Shown in pieces: positions 1 through 10,500 of a DNA stretch of 64,000 bases; the stretch's first letter is position 1, and every line of letters begins with the position of its first letter. The position numbers and the translations under genes were made by a program. The stretch lies in NCBI GenBank assembly GCA_945884695.1, contig CAMCYO010000007.1, forward strand, positions 1 through 64,000, written 5' to 3'. The notes under the pieces were generated by a model. That model had not been told where the DNA came from, ran no database searches, and saw only the letters and a program-made list of their open reading frames with translations. Source of the stretch: Streptomyces griseus (GTDB lineage Bacteria > Actinomycetota > Actinomycetes > Nanopelagicales > Nanopelagicaceae).

Positions 1-1596
1 AGAGGAAAAACTCTTCGTCGTCTTGCTGGTGATGATGCAGAAGTTAATGAAGAGTGGAATTGCGATAAAGGCCGTTGGGCATTTAAGTATGTAACAGCGC
101 TAGACCGAATCAAAAATCCATTAGTCCGTGACGCGACAGGTGAATTGCGTGAAGCTTCATGGCCAGAAGCAATTGCAGTGGCCGCAATGGGTCTAAAGAA
201 TGCACGTGCTGGAGTTTTAGTTGGTGGACGAGCAACTGTTGAGGATGCTTACGGATACAGCAAATTTGCTCGAGTGGCTTTAAGTACAAACGATATAGAT
301 TTTCGCTCGCGCGTTTCTAGCGATGAAGAACGAGAGTTCCTTGCCTCTCATGTTGTCGGAATTCCAACCACTTACCGAGACATTGATCGTGCCGATCATG
401 TACTGCTGGTAGGTTTTGAACCAGAAGAAGAATCACCAATTGTTTTCTTACGCATTTTAAAGCATGTTAAGAAGCGCTCACTTAAGGTGAGTGCAGTCGC
501 AACTAAACTTTCAATTGGTAACGAAAAATTGAAAGCTACCTTTATTTCTGTAGCACCAGGTAGCGAAGCTGAAGCAATTACAAAAATTGAGTTGACTTCT
601 AAATCGGTAATTCTTGTAGGAGAACGGGCATGTGAAAGCACTGGCATGCTTTCAGCCGTTGTTGCACTTGCTGATCGCTCTAGCGCAAAAATTGGTTGGA
701 TTCCTCGACGAGCTGGAGAGTGCGGTGCGATAGCAACCGGAGCAATCGGAAATCTATTGCCAGGTGGCCGACCGGTATCTGATCCAGCAGCTCGTGTGGA
801 TGTTGCAACAGCATGGGGTGTTGATTCACTTCCTTCAAGTGCCGGAATGAGCACTGATCAAATATTCGCCTCCGCAAAATCTGGTCAACTTGATGCACTT
901 GTCGTTGGTGGCGTTGATCCTCACGATGGTTCCTTAAGTGGCGATGCGCTTGCTGCTTTAGATCGCGCTTTCGTTGTCAGTTTTGAAATCCGTCCAAGTG
1001 CGGTAACTGCTCGCGCAAATGTGGTTTTTCCAGTTGCTGCTGTTACCGAAAAATCTGGTTCATTCATGAACTGGGAAGGTCGCGCACGTTTATTTGAAGC
1101 AGCAGTTGAAGGATCTTTGCATCGAAGCGACGTTCGAATTCTTTCAATGTTGGCCGATGCAATGGGTAAATCAATTTCACTTAATTCAGTAAAATCTGCA
1201 TCTAAAGAACTGGGATCCCTTGCTAAATGGGATGGCGCTCGCGCCAAATTTACTCCATCAAACTCCAAGAGCATTTCAATTGGTAGTGACGAAGCAATCC
1301 TTACTTCATGGCGACGTTTGCTTGATGACGGTTCGCTACAAGAAGGCGAAGTTAATTTGGCTGGTACTGCCCGAAAGAGCGTTGTGGTCATTTCACCTAA
1401 TCGTGCAAGTGCACTTGGTGTAGTTGATGGAGAGAGCGTTAAAGTTTCTAATTCACAAGGTTCTATCGTTCTCCCAGTTCTCGTTGAAAATATTCACAAT
1501 GATGCAGTGTGGTTGCCTCGTAAATCAAGCGGTGCTCATCTTTTGGAAACACTTGGTAGCGCAAGTGGCACGCTAGTAAAAGTTGGGAAGGCATAA
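1..1596 (+). CDS. nuoG: NADH-quinone oxidoreductase subunit G (C-terminal part)
   Basis: C-terminal 531 residues of the large peripheral-arm subunit of respiratory complex I, which holds iron-sulfur clusters and a molybdopterin-oxidoreductase-like domain and passes electrons from NADH towards quinone. The frame is open from base 1, so the gene begins outside the window. The first visible stretch, [16 protein letters not shown] near residues 15-30, is typical of the start of the molybdopterin-like domain. The later sequence has the [22 protein letters not shown] block of that superfamily. The N-terminal ferredoxin-like domain with its cluster cysteines is outside the window. The stop TAA shares a base with the nuoH start (TAATG), so the two genes are translationally coupled. 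The identification rests on family resemblance plus the operon that follows. Confidence 0.93.
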   Translation, partial: RGKTLRRLAGDDAEVNEEWNCDKGRWAFKYVTALDRIKNPLVRDATGELREASWPEAIAVAAMGLKNARAGVLVGGRATVEDAYGYSKFARVALSTNDIDFRSRVSSDEEREFLASHVVGIPTTYRDIDRADHVLLVGFEPEEESPIVFLRILKHVKKRSLKVSAVATKLSIGNEKLKATFISVAPGSEAEAITKIELTSKSVILVGERACESTGMLSAVVALADRSSAKIGWIPRRAGECGAIATGAIGNLLPGGRPVSDPAARVDVATAWGVDSLPSSAGMSTDQIFASAKSGQLDALVVGGVDPHDGSLSGDALAALDRAFVVSFEIRPSAVTARANVVFPVAAVTEKSGSFMNWEGRARLFEAAVEGSLHRSDVRILSMLADAMGKSISLNSVKSASKELGSLAKWDGARAKFTPSNSKSISIGSDEAILTSWRRLLDDGSLQEGEVNLAGTARKSVVVISPNRASALGVVDGESVKVSNSQGSIVLPVLVENIHNDAVWLPRKSSGAHLLETLGSASGTLVKVGKA

Positions 1597-2813
1597 TGAA
1601 AACAGCAGAACTCATTGGCCACGATCCAGGTTGGCTAATACTTGTCAAAGGCGTACTTGTATTCGTTATTTGTGTTCTTGCAACTTTGATATGTATTTGG
1701 GCAGAACGACGCCTCGTAGCCCGCATGCAACAGCGCATTGGTCCAAACCGGGTTGGTCCTTTTGGCTTAGTGCAATCTTTAGCCGATGGAGTAAAACTTG
1801 CCCTTAAAGAGGATTTAATTCCAGCTGCCGCTGACGTAGTTGTATTCGTACTTGCTCCGATTATCAGTGCTACTACCTGTTTTATGGCTTTTGCAGTTAT
1901 GCCAATGACGGGAGAAGTGAATCTCTTTGGACATAAGACTGCGATGCAATTAACTGACATTCCAGTAGGCGTTTTATATGTACTCGCAATTGCCTCTGTT
2001 GGTGTTTATGGAATTGTTTTAGCGGGTTGGTCATCTGGATCGACATACCCACTATTAGGTGGACTGCGTTCCAGTGCACAAGTGATCTCCTACGAAATTG
2101 CTATGGGCCTTTCACTTGTTGCTGTATTTATTTATGCAGGGTCCATGTCTACTTCTGACATCGTCGCGGCACAGCAAAAATGGTGGTACGCCGTAGTTCT
2201 CTTCCCATCCTTTGTTATTTTTGTAATTTCTATGGTTGGAGAAACTAACCGTGCGCCATTTGATTTAGCAGAAGCAGAAGGTGAGCTCGTTGGTGGCTTC
2301 CATACAGAGTATTCGTCATTGAAGTTTGCACTCTTCTTTCTGGCTGAATATGTCAATATTGTCGGAGTATCTGCTCTAGCTACAACACTCTTCCTTGGCG
2401 GATATCACGCACTTCCAGGCTTAACTTTCACAGAACAATGGTTAGGCGGTTGGTTCACAATCGTTTGGTTCTTAGGAAAGATTTCACTTTTCTTCTTTAT
2501 CTTTGTTTGGCTCCGTGGAACTTTGCCAAGAATGAGATACGACCAATTCATGAAATTTGGTTGGAAAGTTCTCATTCCAGTGAGTTTGTTCTGGATTATG
2601 GTTGTTTCTACACTTCGAGTTCTGTCATTGCGAGGCGCATCACGAATTACAGTCCTTGCGGCTTCATTTGTAATTATTGCTCTCGTACTAGTTATTAACC
2701 TCGCTTACGAAGCCTCGAAGAAGAAGGCAAAGAGAACTTACATCGAACCATCTGCCCCTACATTTGCAGTTCCTCAGATCCCATCAAAAGTAACGGAGGA
2801 GCAACGTGGCTGA
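1596..2813 (+). CDS. nuoH: NADH-quinone oxidoreductase subunit H
   Basis: Membrane subunit of complex I that forms much of the quinone pocket at the junction with the peripheral arm (405 residues). It has about eight hydrophobic segments. Family signatures are visible: the first-loop block [20 protein letters not shown], the EISYE-type segment [13 protein letters not shown], and the acidic loop [20 protein letters not shown]. The C-terminus carries a basic tail (ASKKKAKR). The ATG overlaps the nuoG stop by one base, and the gene overlaps the next GTG start by eight bases, as expected for a single polycistronic transcript. Confidence 0.96.
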   Translation: MKTAELIGHDPGWLILVKGVLVFVICVLATLICIWAERRLVARMQQRIGPNRVGPFGLVQSLADGVKLALKEDLIPAAADVVVFVLAPIISATTCFMAFAVMPMTGEVNLFGHKTAMQLTDIPVGVLYVLAIASVGVYGIVLAGWSSGSTYPLLGGLRSSAQVISYEIAMGLSLVAVFIYAGSMSTSDIVAAQQKWWYAVVLFPSFVIFVISMVGETNRAPFDLAEAEGELVGGFHTEYSSLKFALFFLAEYVNIVGVSALATTLFLGGYHALPGLTFTEQWLGGWFTIVWFLGKISLFFFIFVWLRGTLPRMRYDQFMKFGWKVLIPVSLFWIMVVSTLRVLSLRGASRITVLAASFVIIALVLVINLAYEASKKKAKRTYIEPSAPTFAVPQIPSKVTEEQRG

Positions 2814-3426
2814 AAATCATGATCATCCGGTCGAGTCATTCCGACGCGACTTAGGACTCGAAGCTGTTCAATCAACTCCTGTAAAAAATGATGGACCAGC
2901 AAGTTTTGGCAACCAATTAAAGGGATTCTGGGTCACTTTTATTACGATGTTTAAAAAAGTTAACACAGTTCAGTACCCAGAAGAATTAGAAGGCACCGCA
3001 CCTCGCTTTCATGGTCGCCACCAGCTCAACCGATATGAAGATGGACTTGAGAAATGCATCGGGTGCGAACTTTGTGCTTGGGCATGTCCAGCTGATGCAA
3101 TTTATGTGGAAGGCGCAGAGAACACAGAAGAGAACAGAATGTCTCCCGGGGAGCGCTACGGCAAGGTATATCAAATCAATTATTTGCGTTGCGTTTTCTG
3201 TGGTTTATGTATTGAAGCTTGTCCGACCCGTGCACTAACAATGACAAATGAGTTTGAATTAGCAGACGAGTCGCGCGCGAGCTTGATTTACGAAAAGCAA
3301 GATCTTCTCGCGCCTCTTCGTCAAGGAATGTTGATGCCACCTCATCCAATGTATCCAGATATGGACGACAGTAATTACTACAAGGGTGACGTGCTTGGCG
3401 CTCACCCGTCACAGGAAAAACCATGA
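2806..3426 (+). CDS. nuoI: NADH-quinone oxidoreductase subunit I (two 4Fe-4S ferredoxin-like)
   Basis: Peripheral-arm subunit that carries clusters N6a and N6b, relaying electrons towards N2 (206 residues). Two complete CxxCxxCxxxC(P) motifs are visible: C84, C87, C90, C94 ([12 protein letters not shown]) and C129, C132, C135, C139 ([12 protein letters not shown]). The start is GTG at 2806, chosen because a strong GGAGGA ribosome-binding site sits 4 bases upstream and the gene overlaps the end of nuoH. An N-terminal extension of about 40 residues precedes the membrane-associating helix. The stop overlaps the nuoJ start (ATGA). Confidence 0.96.
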   Translation: MAENHDHPVESFRRDLGLEAVQSTPVKNDGPASFGNQLKGFWVTFITMFKKVNTVQYPEELEGTAPRFHGRHQLNRYEDGLEKCIGCELCAWACPADAIYVEGAENTEENRMSPGERYGKVYQINYLRCVFCGLCIEACPTRALTMTNEFELADESRASLIYEKQDLLAPLRQGMLMPPHPMYPDMDDSNYYKGDVLGAHPSQEKP

Positions 3427-4205
3427 TGCAGCAAGTGATAGATATGGGTCGCACTCAAACCCCAGAGGCTGTTTTGTTTTGGGTACTTGGCCCGCTTGCA
3501 GTTTTATCGGCGTTGACGATGCTTATGGTAAAAAAAGCTGTGCATTCGGCAATTTTGCTTGCGTGGATAATGATTTCACTCGCAATTTTCTACATTGCCC
3601 AAGATGCAGCATTTCTTGGCATAGTCCAAGTTGTTGTATATACCGGGGCAGTAATGATGCTCTTCTTATTTATTCTTATGTTAGTTGGTGTTGAATCTTC
3701 AGAATCATTAACTGAAACGATTAAAGGACTTCGCCCAATCGCGATTGTTGCAGCTCTTGGTCTTGGTGGATTGCTGGTTTCACTCATCGGACATGCAACT
3801 ATTGGTCGCAGCTTTGTTGGGCTTACCGATGCTAATTCCAGTGGAAATGTTCAAGCACTGGCTGGGCTCTTATTTTCCAAATATGTCTGGGCATTTGAAG
3901 TCGTTTCAGCGCTACTCATTACTGCAGCACTTGGAGCAATGGTTTTAGCTCATAACCACCGACTTATTCAACGCCCAACACAACGCGATCTTGCAACCGC
4001 TCGTTTTCGTGGAACTTCATTGGCTAAAGCTGCAGGTCTTCCTGGACCAGGTGTTTATGCATTACACAACGCAGTTGATGTGCCTGCGCTATTGCCAGAT
4101 GGAAGTGCTGCCGAGGCGTCAATTTCTGCAACTTTGAAAGCCCGTGGTGATGTTATTGATTCTCGTCCGTTCCAACTTGGTGCTAGCGAAAGCGAGGAGA
4201 AGTAA
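3423..4205 (+). CDS. nuoJ: NADH-quinone oxidoreductase subunit J
   Basis: Membrane subunit of the complex I proton-translocating arm (260 residues). There are five hydrophobic segments in the first 180 residues, including the conserved [20 protein letters not shown] segment typical of NuoJ. A polar C-terminal tail of about 80 residues after the last helix is longer than in E. coli, as is common in actinobacteria. The ATG at 3423 overlaps the nuoI stop; a second ATG three bases later could serve equally. The stop overlaps the nuoK ATG by one base. Confidence 0.95.
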   Translation: MMQQVIDMGRTQTPEAVLFWVLGPLAVLSALTMLMVKKAVHSAILLAWIMISLAIFYIAQDAAFLGIVQVVVYTGAVMMLFLFILMLVGVESSESLTETIKGLRPIAIVAALGLGGLLVSLIGHATIGRSFVGLTDANSSGNVQALAGLLFSKYVWAFEVVSALLITAALGAMVLAHNHRLIQRPTQRDLATARFRGTSLAKAAGLPGPGVYALHNAVDVPALLPDGSAAEASISATLKARGDVIDSRPFQLGASESEEK

Positions 4206-4504
4206 TGAATCCAGCAAACTACCTTTACATTTCTGCGCTTCTTTTCACTATTGGAGCCGTAGGCGTTGTAGTTCGCCGAAATGCAATTGTAGTTTTCATG
4301 TGCGTTGAATTAATGCTTAACGCATGTAACTTGGCATTCGTAACTTTTGCTCGAATCAATGGAAATCTTGATGGCCAAGTAGTGGCATTTTTTACGATGG
4401 TTGTCGCAGCGTGCGAGGTAGTTGTCGGGTTAGCAATTATCGTTACGATTTATCGCTCACGTCGATCAGCATCAGTTGATGATGCTAGTTTGTTGAAACG
4501 CTGA
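4205..4504 (+). CDS. nuoK: NADH-quinone oxidoreductase subunit K
   Basis: Small three-helix membrane subunit of complex I (99 residues, the normal family length). The conserved glutamates used in proton transfer are seen in helix 2 ([17 protein letters not shown]) and helix 3 ([12 protein letters not shown]). The ATG shares its A with the nuoJ stop codon. Only four bases separate its stop from the GTG of nuoL. Confidence 0.96.
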   Translation: MNPANYLYISALLFTIGAVGVVVRRNAIVVFMCVELMLNACNLAFVTFARINGNLDGQVVAFFTMVVAACEVVVGLAIIVTIYRSRRSASVDDASLLKR

Positions 4505-4508
4505 TATC

Positions 4509-6398
4509 GTGACAAATAATTCACTGGTCTATCTCATCGCCTTACCTCTCCTTGGAGCTGCAGTTCTATTATTGGCGGGCCGTCGCTCTGATCGATGGGG
4601 ACATATTTTTGGAACTTTGATGTCGGCTGGTTCATTCGCTGTAGGGGTCTCCCTCTTTATACAAATGCTTGGAAATTCAGATGGCGAACGTGCGATGACG
4701 CAGAAACTCTTTAATTGGATCTCGGTAGGTTCATTCCAGGTAGATGCTGGGCTACTACTTGATCAACTCTCTATCTGTTTCGTTCTGCTTATTACTGGCG
4801 TGGGTACATTGATTCACGTTTATTCCATCGCTTATATGTCGCATGACTTAGACCGCAGACGCTTTTTTGCTTATTTAAACTTCTTTATTGCAGCAATGCT
4901 TCTTCTGGTTCTTGGCGATTCTTATCTCAATCTTTATGTTGGTTGGGAAGGTGTTGGCCTTGCTTCATATTTGCTCATTGGTTTTTGGAATCAAAAACCA
5001 ACGTATGCCACTGCAGCAAAGAAGGCTTTCGTAGCTAACCGCGTTGGCGATATGGGACTCTCCATTGCGATCATGATTGCATTTGCAACTCTAGGAACTG
5101 TCTCTTTTGAGGGTGTTAAAGAGCATGCCAGCCATGCATCAACCGGAGCGCTCACGGCTATTGGAATTATGTTGCTCGTTGCAGCAACAGGAAAATCAGC
5201 ACAGTTCCCATTACAAGCTTGGCTTGGGGATGCGATGGCTGGACCAACTCCAGTTTCAGCCCTCATTCATGCGGCAACAATGGTTACGGCTGGAGTTTAT
5301 TTAATAACTAGGTCAAATTTTATTTTCGATTTAGCACCTAACGCGCAATTGGCAGTTGCAGTTATTGGAGTAATAACGCTTCTCTTTGGTGCCATTATTG
5401 GTATGGCAAAAGATGACATTAAGAAAGCTTTGGCCGCCTCCACGATGTCTCAAATTGGCTATATGGTCTTAGGTGCTGGCCTTGGTCCAGCTGGTTATGC
5501 CTTTGCAATCATGCATTTACTAACACACGGATTCTTCAAAGCTGGAATGTTCTTGGGTGCAGGTTCAGTCATGCACGGCATGAACGATGAAGTTAACATG
5601 CGTCGTTATGGCGGCTTACGTAAGTTCATGCCGATTACCTTTGCAACATTTGGTCTTGGATATTTAGCAATCATCGGAGTTCCACCCTTTGCCGGTTTCT
5701 ACTCGAAAGATAAAATTATCGAAGTTGCCTTTAATGCTGGCGGAATAAAAGGAATAACTCTTGGTTCTGCAGCACTTCTTGGTGCCATGATTACCGCCTT
5801 CTATATGACTCGCGTTGTAATCCTTACTTTCGCCGGAAGCAAGCGATGGGATGACAAAGCCCACCCTCATGAATCACCATTTCTCATGTGGGCCCCAATG
5901 GTTTTGCTTGCTCTTGGTTCTGTCGCATCAGGATTTTTCTTCAGTCGCGGAGATTCATTAAAGAATTGGCTGGAACCAGTTGTTGGTGGCCATTCAATGC
6001 ATGAGGCAGAACTTCTAAGTCCTGCTGTTGTATCTGTTTTAGCTCTGGTTCTCGTTGCCCTTGGAGTTGGATTTGCGATCATCAAATATCTTCTCAATGA
6101 GGTGCCACAAGTTGCCCCAACAGAAGTCAGCGTCTTTACAAAAATTGCCCGACGTGACCTACTCCAAGATGACTTTAACGAAGTAGTCTTTATGCGTCCT
6201 GGCCAATCGATAACTCGTGGCTTGCAAACTACAGATACAACTTTGATCGATGGTGCAGTCCGTGGAATTGGACGCATTGCAATAGGAGCAGGAAACATTT
6301 TACGAACAACCCAAACCGGATTTGTTCGAAGTTATGCGATGTGGATTCTGGCCGGCGCTATTGCGTTAGTTGCCACGATTTGGGTGGTGACGCTATGA
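4509..6398 (+). CDS. nuoL: NADH-quinone oxidoreductase subunit L
   Basis: Large antiporter-like subunit at the distal end of the complex I membrane arm (629 residues). Family blocks visible include [15 protein letters not shown], the [18 protein letters not shown] segment with the helix-7 lysine, [17 protein letters not shown], and [18 protein letters not shown]. The C-terminal part holds the amphipathic lateral-helix region and a final membrane anchor. The start is GTG at 4509, 4 bases after the nuoK stop. The stop overlaps the nuoM ATG (ATGA at 6395). Confidence 0.96.
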   Translation: MTNNSLVYLIALPLLGAAVLLLAGRRSDRWGHIFGTLMSAGSFAVGVSLFIQMLGNSDGERAMTQKLFNWISVGSFQVDAGLLLDQLSICFVLLITGVGTLIHVYSIAYMSHDLDRRRFFAYLNFFIAAMLLLVLGDSYLNLYVGWEGVGLASYLLIGFWNQKPTYATAAKKAFVANRVGDMGLSIAIMIAFATLGTVSFEGVKEHASHASTGALTAIGIMLLVAATGKSAQFPLQAWLGDAMAGPTPVSALIHAATMVTAGVYLITRSNFIFDLAPNAQLAVAVIGVITLLFGAIIGMAKDDIKKALAASTMSQIGYMVLGAGLGPAGYAFAIMHLLTHGFFKAGMFLGAGSVMHGMNDEVNMRRYGGLRKFMPITFATFGLGYLAIIGVPPFAGFYSKDKIIEVAFNAGGIKGITLGSAALLGAMITAFYMTRVVILTFAGSKRWDDKAHPHESPFLMWAPMVLLALGSVASGFFFSRGDSLKNWLEPVVGGHSMHEAELLSPAVVSVLALVLVALGVGFAIIKYLLNEVPQVAPTEVSVFTKIARRDLLQDDFNEVVFMRPGQSITRGLQTTDTTLIDGAVRGIGRIAIGAGNILRTTQTGFVRSYAMWILAGAIALVATIWVVTL

Positions 6399-7912
6399 AC
6401 ATGCTGACTTCTCTTTTGCTCCTGCCTCTTATCGGTGCTCTGTTAATTTCTGCGCTACCAACAGCTAAAACTCTTATGGCAAAACAGATGACACTTGCAA
6501 CAACACTTCTTGTTGCAGTAGGTGTGATTGTGATGGCGATTAGGTTTGATCGAGGTCAAACTGATTTACAATTTGTTGAGACGCATTCTTGGATTCCAAC
6601 TTTTGGAATTAATTATTCAGTTGGTGTCGATGGCGTTGCTCTTGTATTGATTCTACTTTCCGTCTTGCTCGCGCCAATTGTCGTGCTTTCAGGGTGGAAT
6701 GAATCCAGCGGTGGTCGATGGAGTGCAAAGACGTTCTATATTCTAATTTTGGTTCTAGAGACCATGATTATTGGAGTCTTTAGCGCAAATGATTTGTTCC
6801 TCTTTTATGTCTTCTTTGAAGCAATGCTCATTCCCGTCTATTTCCTTATTGGGGGATATGGCACCGGGCAACGAAATGCCGCGGCAGTGAAGTTTCTTAT
6901 CTATTCACTCTTTGGTGGATTGCTCATGCTCGCCTCAATAATTGGGCTCTATGTTCTATCTGGCGAACAAGGTGGGCATACATTTAATATCAATTCTCTC
7001 TCTCAACTTCAGATGAGTTCAACCACTCAGAACTTGCTCTTCCTTGGATTCTTTATTGCTTTTGCAATCAAAGCTCCACTCTGGCCGCTTCATACATGGT
7101 TGCCAGATGCTGCGCAATCTGCGACTCCAGGAACATCAGTTCTGCTCTTGGGTATATTGGATAAAGTCGGAACTTTCGGAATGATCCGCTACTGCCTAAC
7201 GTTATTCCCTGATGCTTCTAAAACATTCACACCTCTGATTTTAGTTCTAGCGGTCATTTCAATTATCTACGGCGCATTTCTTGCCATCGGCCAAAAAGAT
7301 TTGAAGCGACTCATTGCATTTACCTCTATTTCACACTTCGGTTTTATCACCATGGGAATTTTCGCAATGACTTCGCAAGGCCTCTCAGGTGCAACCTTGT
7401 ATATGTTTAATCACGGTTTCTCCACTGCAGCACTCTTTATTGTCGGCGGATGGATGATGTCTCGTCGAGGATCATCAAAGATTTCAGACTTTGGAGGCCT
7501 CCAAAGAGTCACTCCAGTAATGGCATGGACATTCTTTTTCGCTGGCATGTCGAGTTTGGCGTTGCCAGGTCTATCAAGTTTTGTGAGTGAATTCTTAGTC
7601 TTAGTGGGTACGTACACTCGCTATCCAGTTGCCGCAATTATTGGAACTTTTGGAATCGTCCTTGCTGCTTTGTATATTTTAATTCCAGTACAGCGCGCTC
7701 TCCACGGACCGACAATGCCTGGTAATGAAGCGCTTTCTGACCTCAACTTGCGAGAAAAAATTGCAATAGCACCAGTGATTGCTCTCATTATTGGCCTTGG
7801 TTTCTATCCAGCACCACTTCTTAACATTATTAACCCGGCATCGACACACATCATAACGCAAGCTGGATTTACCGACCCACTTGCTCAAATCGATCCAAAG
7901 GCTGGTAAGTAA
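6395..7912 (+). CDS. nuoM: NADH-quinone oxidoreductase subunit M
   Basis: Antiporter-like membrane subunit of complex I (505 residues). The start is placed at ATG 6395 because it forms the ATGA overlap with the nuoL stop; the frame stays open 54 bases further upstream but that part is inside nuoL and does not resemble the family. Visible family blocks are [30 protein letters not shown], the [18 protein letters not shown] block with the key lysine, and [17 protein letters not shown]. About fourteen hydrophobic segments are present. The stop is followed immediately by the nuoN ATG. Confidence 0.95.
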   Translation: MNMLTSLLLLPLIGALLISALPTAKTLMAKQMTLATTLLVAVGVIVMAIRFDRGQTDLQFVETHSWIPTFGINYSVGVDGVALVLILLSVLLAPIVVLSGWNESSGGRWSAKTFYILILVLETMIIGVFSANDLFLFYVFFEAMLIPVYFLIGGYGTGQRNAAAVKFLIYSLFGGLLMLASIIGLYVLSGEQGGHTFNINSLSQLQMSSTTQNLLFLGFFIAFAIKAPLWPLHTWLPDAAQSATPGTSVLLLGILDKVGTFGMIRYCLTLFPDASKTFTPLILVLAVISIIYGAFLAIGQKDLKRLIAFTSISHFGFITMGIFAMTSQGLSGATLYMFNHGFSTAALFIVGGWMMSRRGSSKISDFGGLQRVTPVMAWTFFFAGMSSLALPGLSSFVSEFLVLVGTYTRYPVAAIIGTFGIVLAALYILIPVQRALHGPTMPGNEALSDLNLREKIAIAPVIALIIGLGFYPAPLLNIINPASTHIITQAGFTDPLAQIDPKAGK

Positions 7913-9433
7913 ATGTCTGACTTTATTCTCCCAAATCTTTCTTACTCTCAACTATCACCAATTTTGGTTGTTCTTGGCGGGGCAATTATTGGAGTCTTAA
8001 TCGAGGCATTTTTATCTTACAAAGTCCGACCTATCGCACAGTTATGCATAACTTTCGGTTCGTTAATCCTTGCTCTGATTCAACTCTGGCGCATTCGCCA
8101 CGAGAGTTCGTTGTCGGCCGCTATGGGCTCAGTTGCAATAGATGGAGCCACTGTATTAATGCAAGGCTCTATTTTGTTGATTTCAATACTTGCCGTTGCG
8201 CTGATTGCAGATAACGAACATTTCACGGTACTTGCAGCAGCTGTACCTGGTTCACCGGAAGAGCGTGATTCACTTCAAAGTGGCGAGAAATTGACAGAAG
8301 TTTTCCCACTGACACTCTTTGCCGTTGCTGGAATGCTCTTGTTCCCCGCATCAAATGACTTAATTACCTTATTTGTTGCCCTTGAAATGCTTTCTTTGCC
8401 GTTGTATTTAATGGCAGGTCTTTCTCGTCGTCGCAGACTTATGTCACAGGAAGCGGCACTTAAATATTTCTTGCTTGGGGCTTTCTCATCCGCCTTCTTC
8501 CTCTTTGGAGCTGCCTATCTTTATGGGTATTCAGGTTCAGTTTCACTTGCTGGAATTCGTTCGGCAGTAGTGGGTGGAAGCGGTAACGACGTCTTCTTGC
8601 TGATGGGGATCGCATTCCTATCAGTAGGACTGTTATTTAAAGTTGGTGCAGTTCCATTTCATGCATGGACACCAGATGTTTATCAAGGAGCACCCACTCC
8701 GATAACTGCATTTATGGCAGCAGTTACAAAAATTGCAGCATTTGGTGCAATGTTAAGAATTTTCTACACAGCACTTGCAAATGCCAACTGGGATTGGCGT
8801 CCAATGATGTCAATCATTGCAATCATCACGATGCTTTTTGGTTCTGTTGTCGCTATTGCTCAGCGAGATGTCAAGCGCATGTTGGCTTATTCATCAATTG
8901 CACACGCAGGTTTCTTGTTAGCTGGTGTTATTGCTCTCAACAAAAATGGTCTTGACGCTTCAATCTTTTATTTATTTGCATACGGCGTTGCCACTGTTGG
9001 CGCATTTGGAGTTGTCACTTTAGTACGAGACTCATCTGGTGAAGTCACAGATTTAAATAAATGGGCTGGTCTTGCAAAGCGCTCACCATTTGCTGCCACC
9101 CTCTTTGCCGGTTTCTTGTTGGCCTTTGCAGGAATTCCTTTGACCAGTGGATTTATTGGAAAATTCTCCATATTTTCTGCCGCCTACGAAAGTGGAAATA
9201 AGGCAATTGTTATCGTTGGAGTTCTATCAAGCGCTATCGCCGCATACTTCTATATGCGCGTAATTGTTGTGATGTTCTTTAAAGATGCAGCAGATGATGG
9301 AACTAGCGTGATTATTCCTTCCATTTTGACTCGCTCTACCCTCATAATTACCTCTGTGATCACAGTCTTTTTGGGTGTCTATCCAGCTCCACTTCTTAAC
9401 TTTATTAATTCCCTCGCGACCTTTATTCGCTAA
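7913..9433 (+). CDS. nuoN: NADH-quinone oxidoreductase subunit N
   Basis: Third antiporter-like membrane subunit of complex I, next to NuoK in the assembled arm (506 residues). Recognised by LFVALEMLSLPLYLMAGL, LFKVGAVPFHAWTPDVYQGA (with the conserved lysine), PTPITAFMAAVTKIAAFGA and QRDVKRMLAYSSIAHAGF. Fourteen or so hydrophobic segments span the length. It abuts nuoM with no spacer and overlaps the next gene by one base (TAATG). It is the last complex I subunit in this operon. Confidence 0.95.
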   Translation: MSDFILPNLSYSQLSPILVVLGGAIIGVLIEAFLSYKVRPIAQLCITFGSLILALIQLWRIRHESSLSAAMGSVAIDGATVLMQGSILLISILAVALIADNEHFTVLAAAVPGSPEERDSLQSGEKLTEVFPLTLFAVAGMLLFPASNDLITLFVALEMLSLPLYLMAGLSRRRRLMSQEAALKYFLLGAFSSAFFLFGAAYLYGYSGSVSLAGIRSAVVGGSGNDVFLLMGIAFLSVGLLFKVGAVPFHAWTPDVYQGAPTPITAFMAAVTKIAAFGAMLRIFYTALANANWDWRPMMSIIAIITMLFGSVVAIAQRDVKRMLAYSSIAHAGFLLAGVIALNKNGLDASIFYLFAYGVATVGAFGVVTLVRDSSGEVTDLNKWAGLAKRSPFAATLFAGFLLAFAGIPLTSGFIGKFSIFSAAYESGNKAIVIVGVLSSAIAAYFYMRVIVVMFFKDAADDGTSVIIPSILTRSTLIITSVITVFLGVYPAPLLNFINSLATFIR

Positions 9434-10422
9434 TGTCCGGGTTTGGTATACCGGATATTTCCGGTGAACTTGAGGCCGATTTAACTAGTGGAATGCTCAA
9501 AGTTGAACAACTTCTTAATTCTCATATTGAGGGCGACTACCCTTTAGTAGAGGAAACTTCACACCATTTAGTTGCAGCTGGTGGAAAGAGATTACGACCA
9601 CTTCTTACTCTCATTACTTCTCACCTAGGCGATCCAACAAGGCACGGAGTAATTCCTGCAGCCGTTGTCTGTGAACTTACACATTTGGCAACTTTGTATC
9701 ACGATGACGTTATGGATGAAGCACCTCTTCGTCGCGGAGTTAAAAGCGCCAATGCTAGATGGGGAAATACTGTTGCAATTTTGACTGGCGATTATCTTTT
9801 CGCCAAAGCATCAGATTTGTTAGCAGACCTTGGACCCGAAGCCGTTAGATTGCAAGCGCGAACTTTTGAGCGATTAGTTATTGGTCAAATTATGGAAACA
9901 CAGGGGCCACAAAAAGGTGAAGATGCCATTGAGCATTACCTCCAAGTAGTCAGAGATAAAACCGGTTCATTAATTGCAACAAGTGCCAGATTCGGCGCAA
10001 TGTTGTCAGGGGCAAACTCTCATATTGTTGAAACGGTGACAACTTTTGGTGAGCAGATGGGGATTGCATTTCAATTGGCCGATGACGTCATTGATGTCGC
10101 CAGTGATTCGGAACTTTCTGGAAAAACTCCTGGAACAGACTTGCGAGAAGGCGTTCCTACATTGGTGACCCTTAACGTTCTTAAATCAAAAGCCCGTGGT
10201 GATAGCGATTTGCGAAAGCTTTTAAAGGCCCCCATAAGCTCTGAAAGGGTCGTAAAGCAAGTGCTACGAGCCCTCCGTAAGCATCCAGCACTCGATGAAT
10301 CACGAGCGCAACTATTTGAAGTGGCCCAAAAAGCTCGTCAAGCCCTAGGGCCCCTACCTATGTGCGATGCCACCGGTGCCCTGTTCTCACTATGTGACAC
10401 CGTGGTCGAACGCTCACACTGA
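9433..10422 (+). CDS. Polyprenyl diphosphate synthase (trans, long-chain)
   Basis: Class I trans-prenyltransferase (329 residues) that extends a short allylic diphosphate with isopentenyl diphosphate, probably making the side chain of menaquinone. Seen: GGKRLRPLL for diphosphate binding near residues 50-58, the first aspartate-rich motif HDDVMDE (D91, D92, D95) and the second QLADDVIDVASD near residues 215-226. Bulky residues just before the first motif (LATLYHDD) would set chain length, but I cannot predict the exact number of prenyl units. The ATG overlaps the nuoN stop, so the quinone-tail enzyme is co-translated with the quinone-reducing complex, which supports the assignment. Heptaprenyl, octaprenyl and nonaprenyl synthases are all possible. 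Confidence 0.88.
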   Translation: MSGFGIPDISGELEADLTSGMLKVEQLLNSHIEGDYPLVEETSHHLVAAGGKRLRPLLTLITSHLGDPTRHGVIPAAVVCELTHLATLYHDDVMDEAPLRRGVKSANARWGNTVAILTGDYLFAKASDLLADLGPEAVRLQARTFERLVIGQIMETQGPQKGEDAIEHYLQVVRDKTGSLIATSARFGAMLSGANSHIVETVTTFGEQMGIAFQLADDVIDVASDSELSGKTPGTDLREGVPTLVTLNVLKSKARGDSDLRKLLKAPISSERVVKQVLRALRKHPALDESRAQLFEVAQKARQALGPLPMCDATGALFSLCDTVVERSH

Positions 10423-10500
10423 AGCGTAAAAAATGCATCTCAACTGGCACTATCGTTCCACTACGATTCTTTAAACATCAACTCGGTAGATGGGATCTCG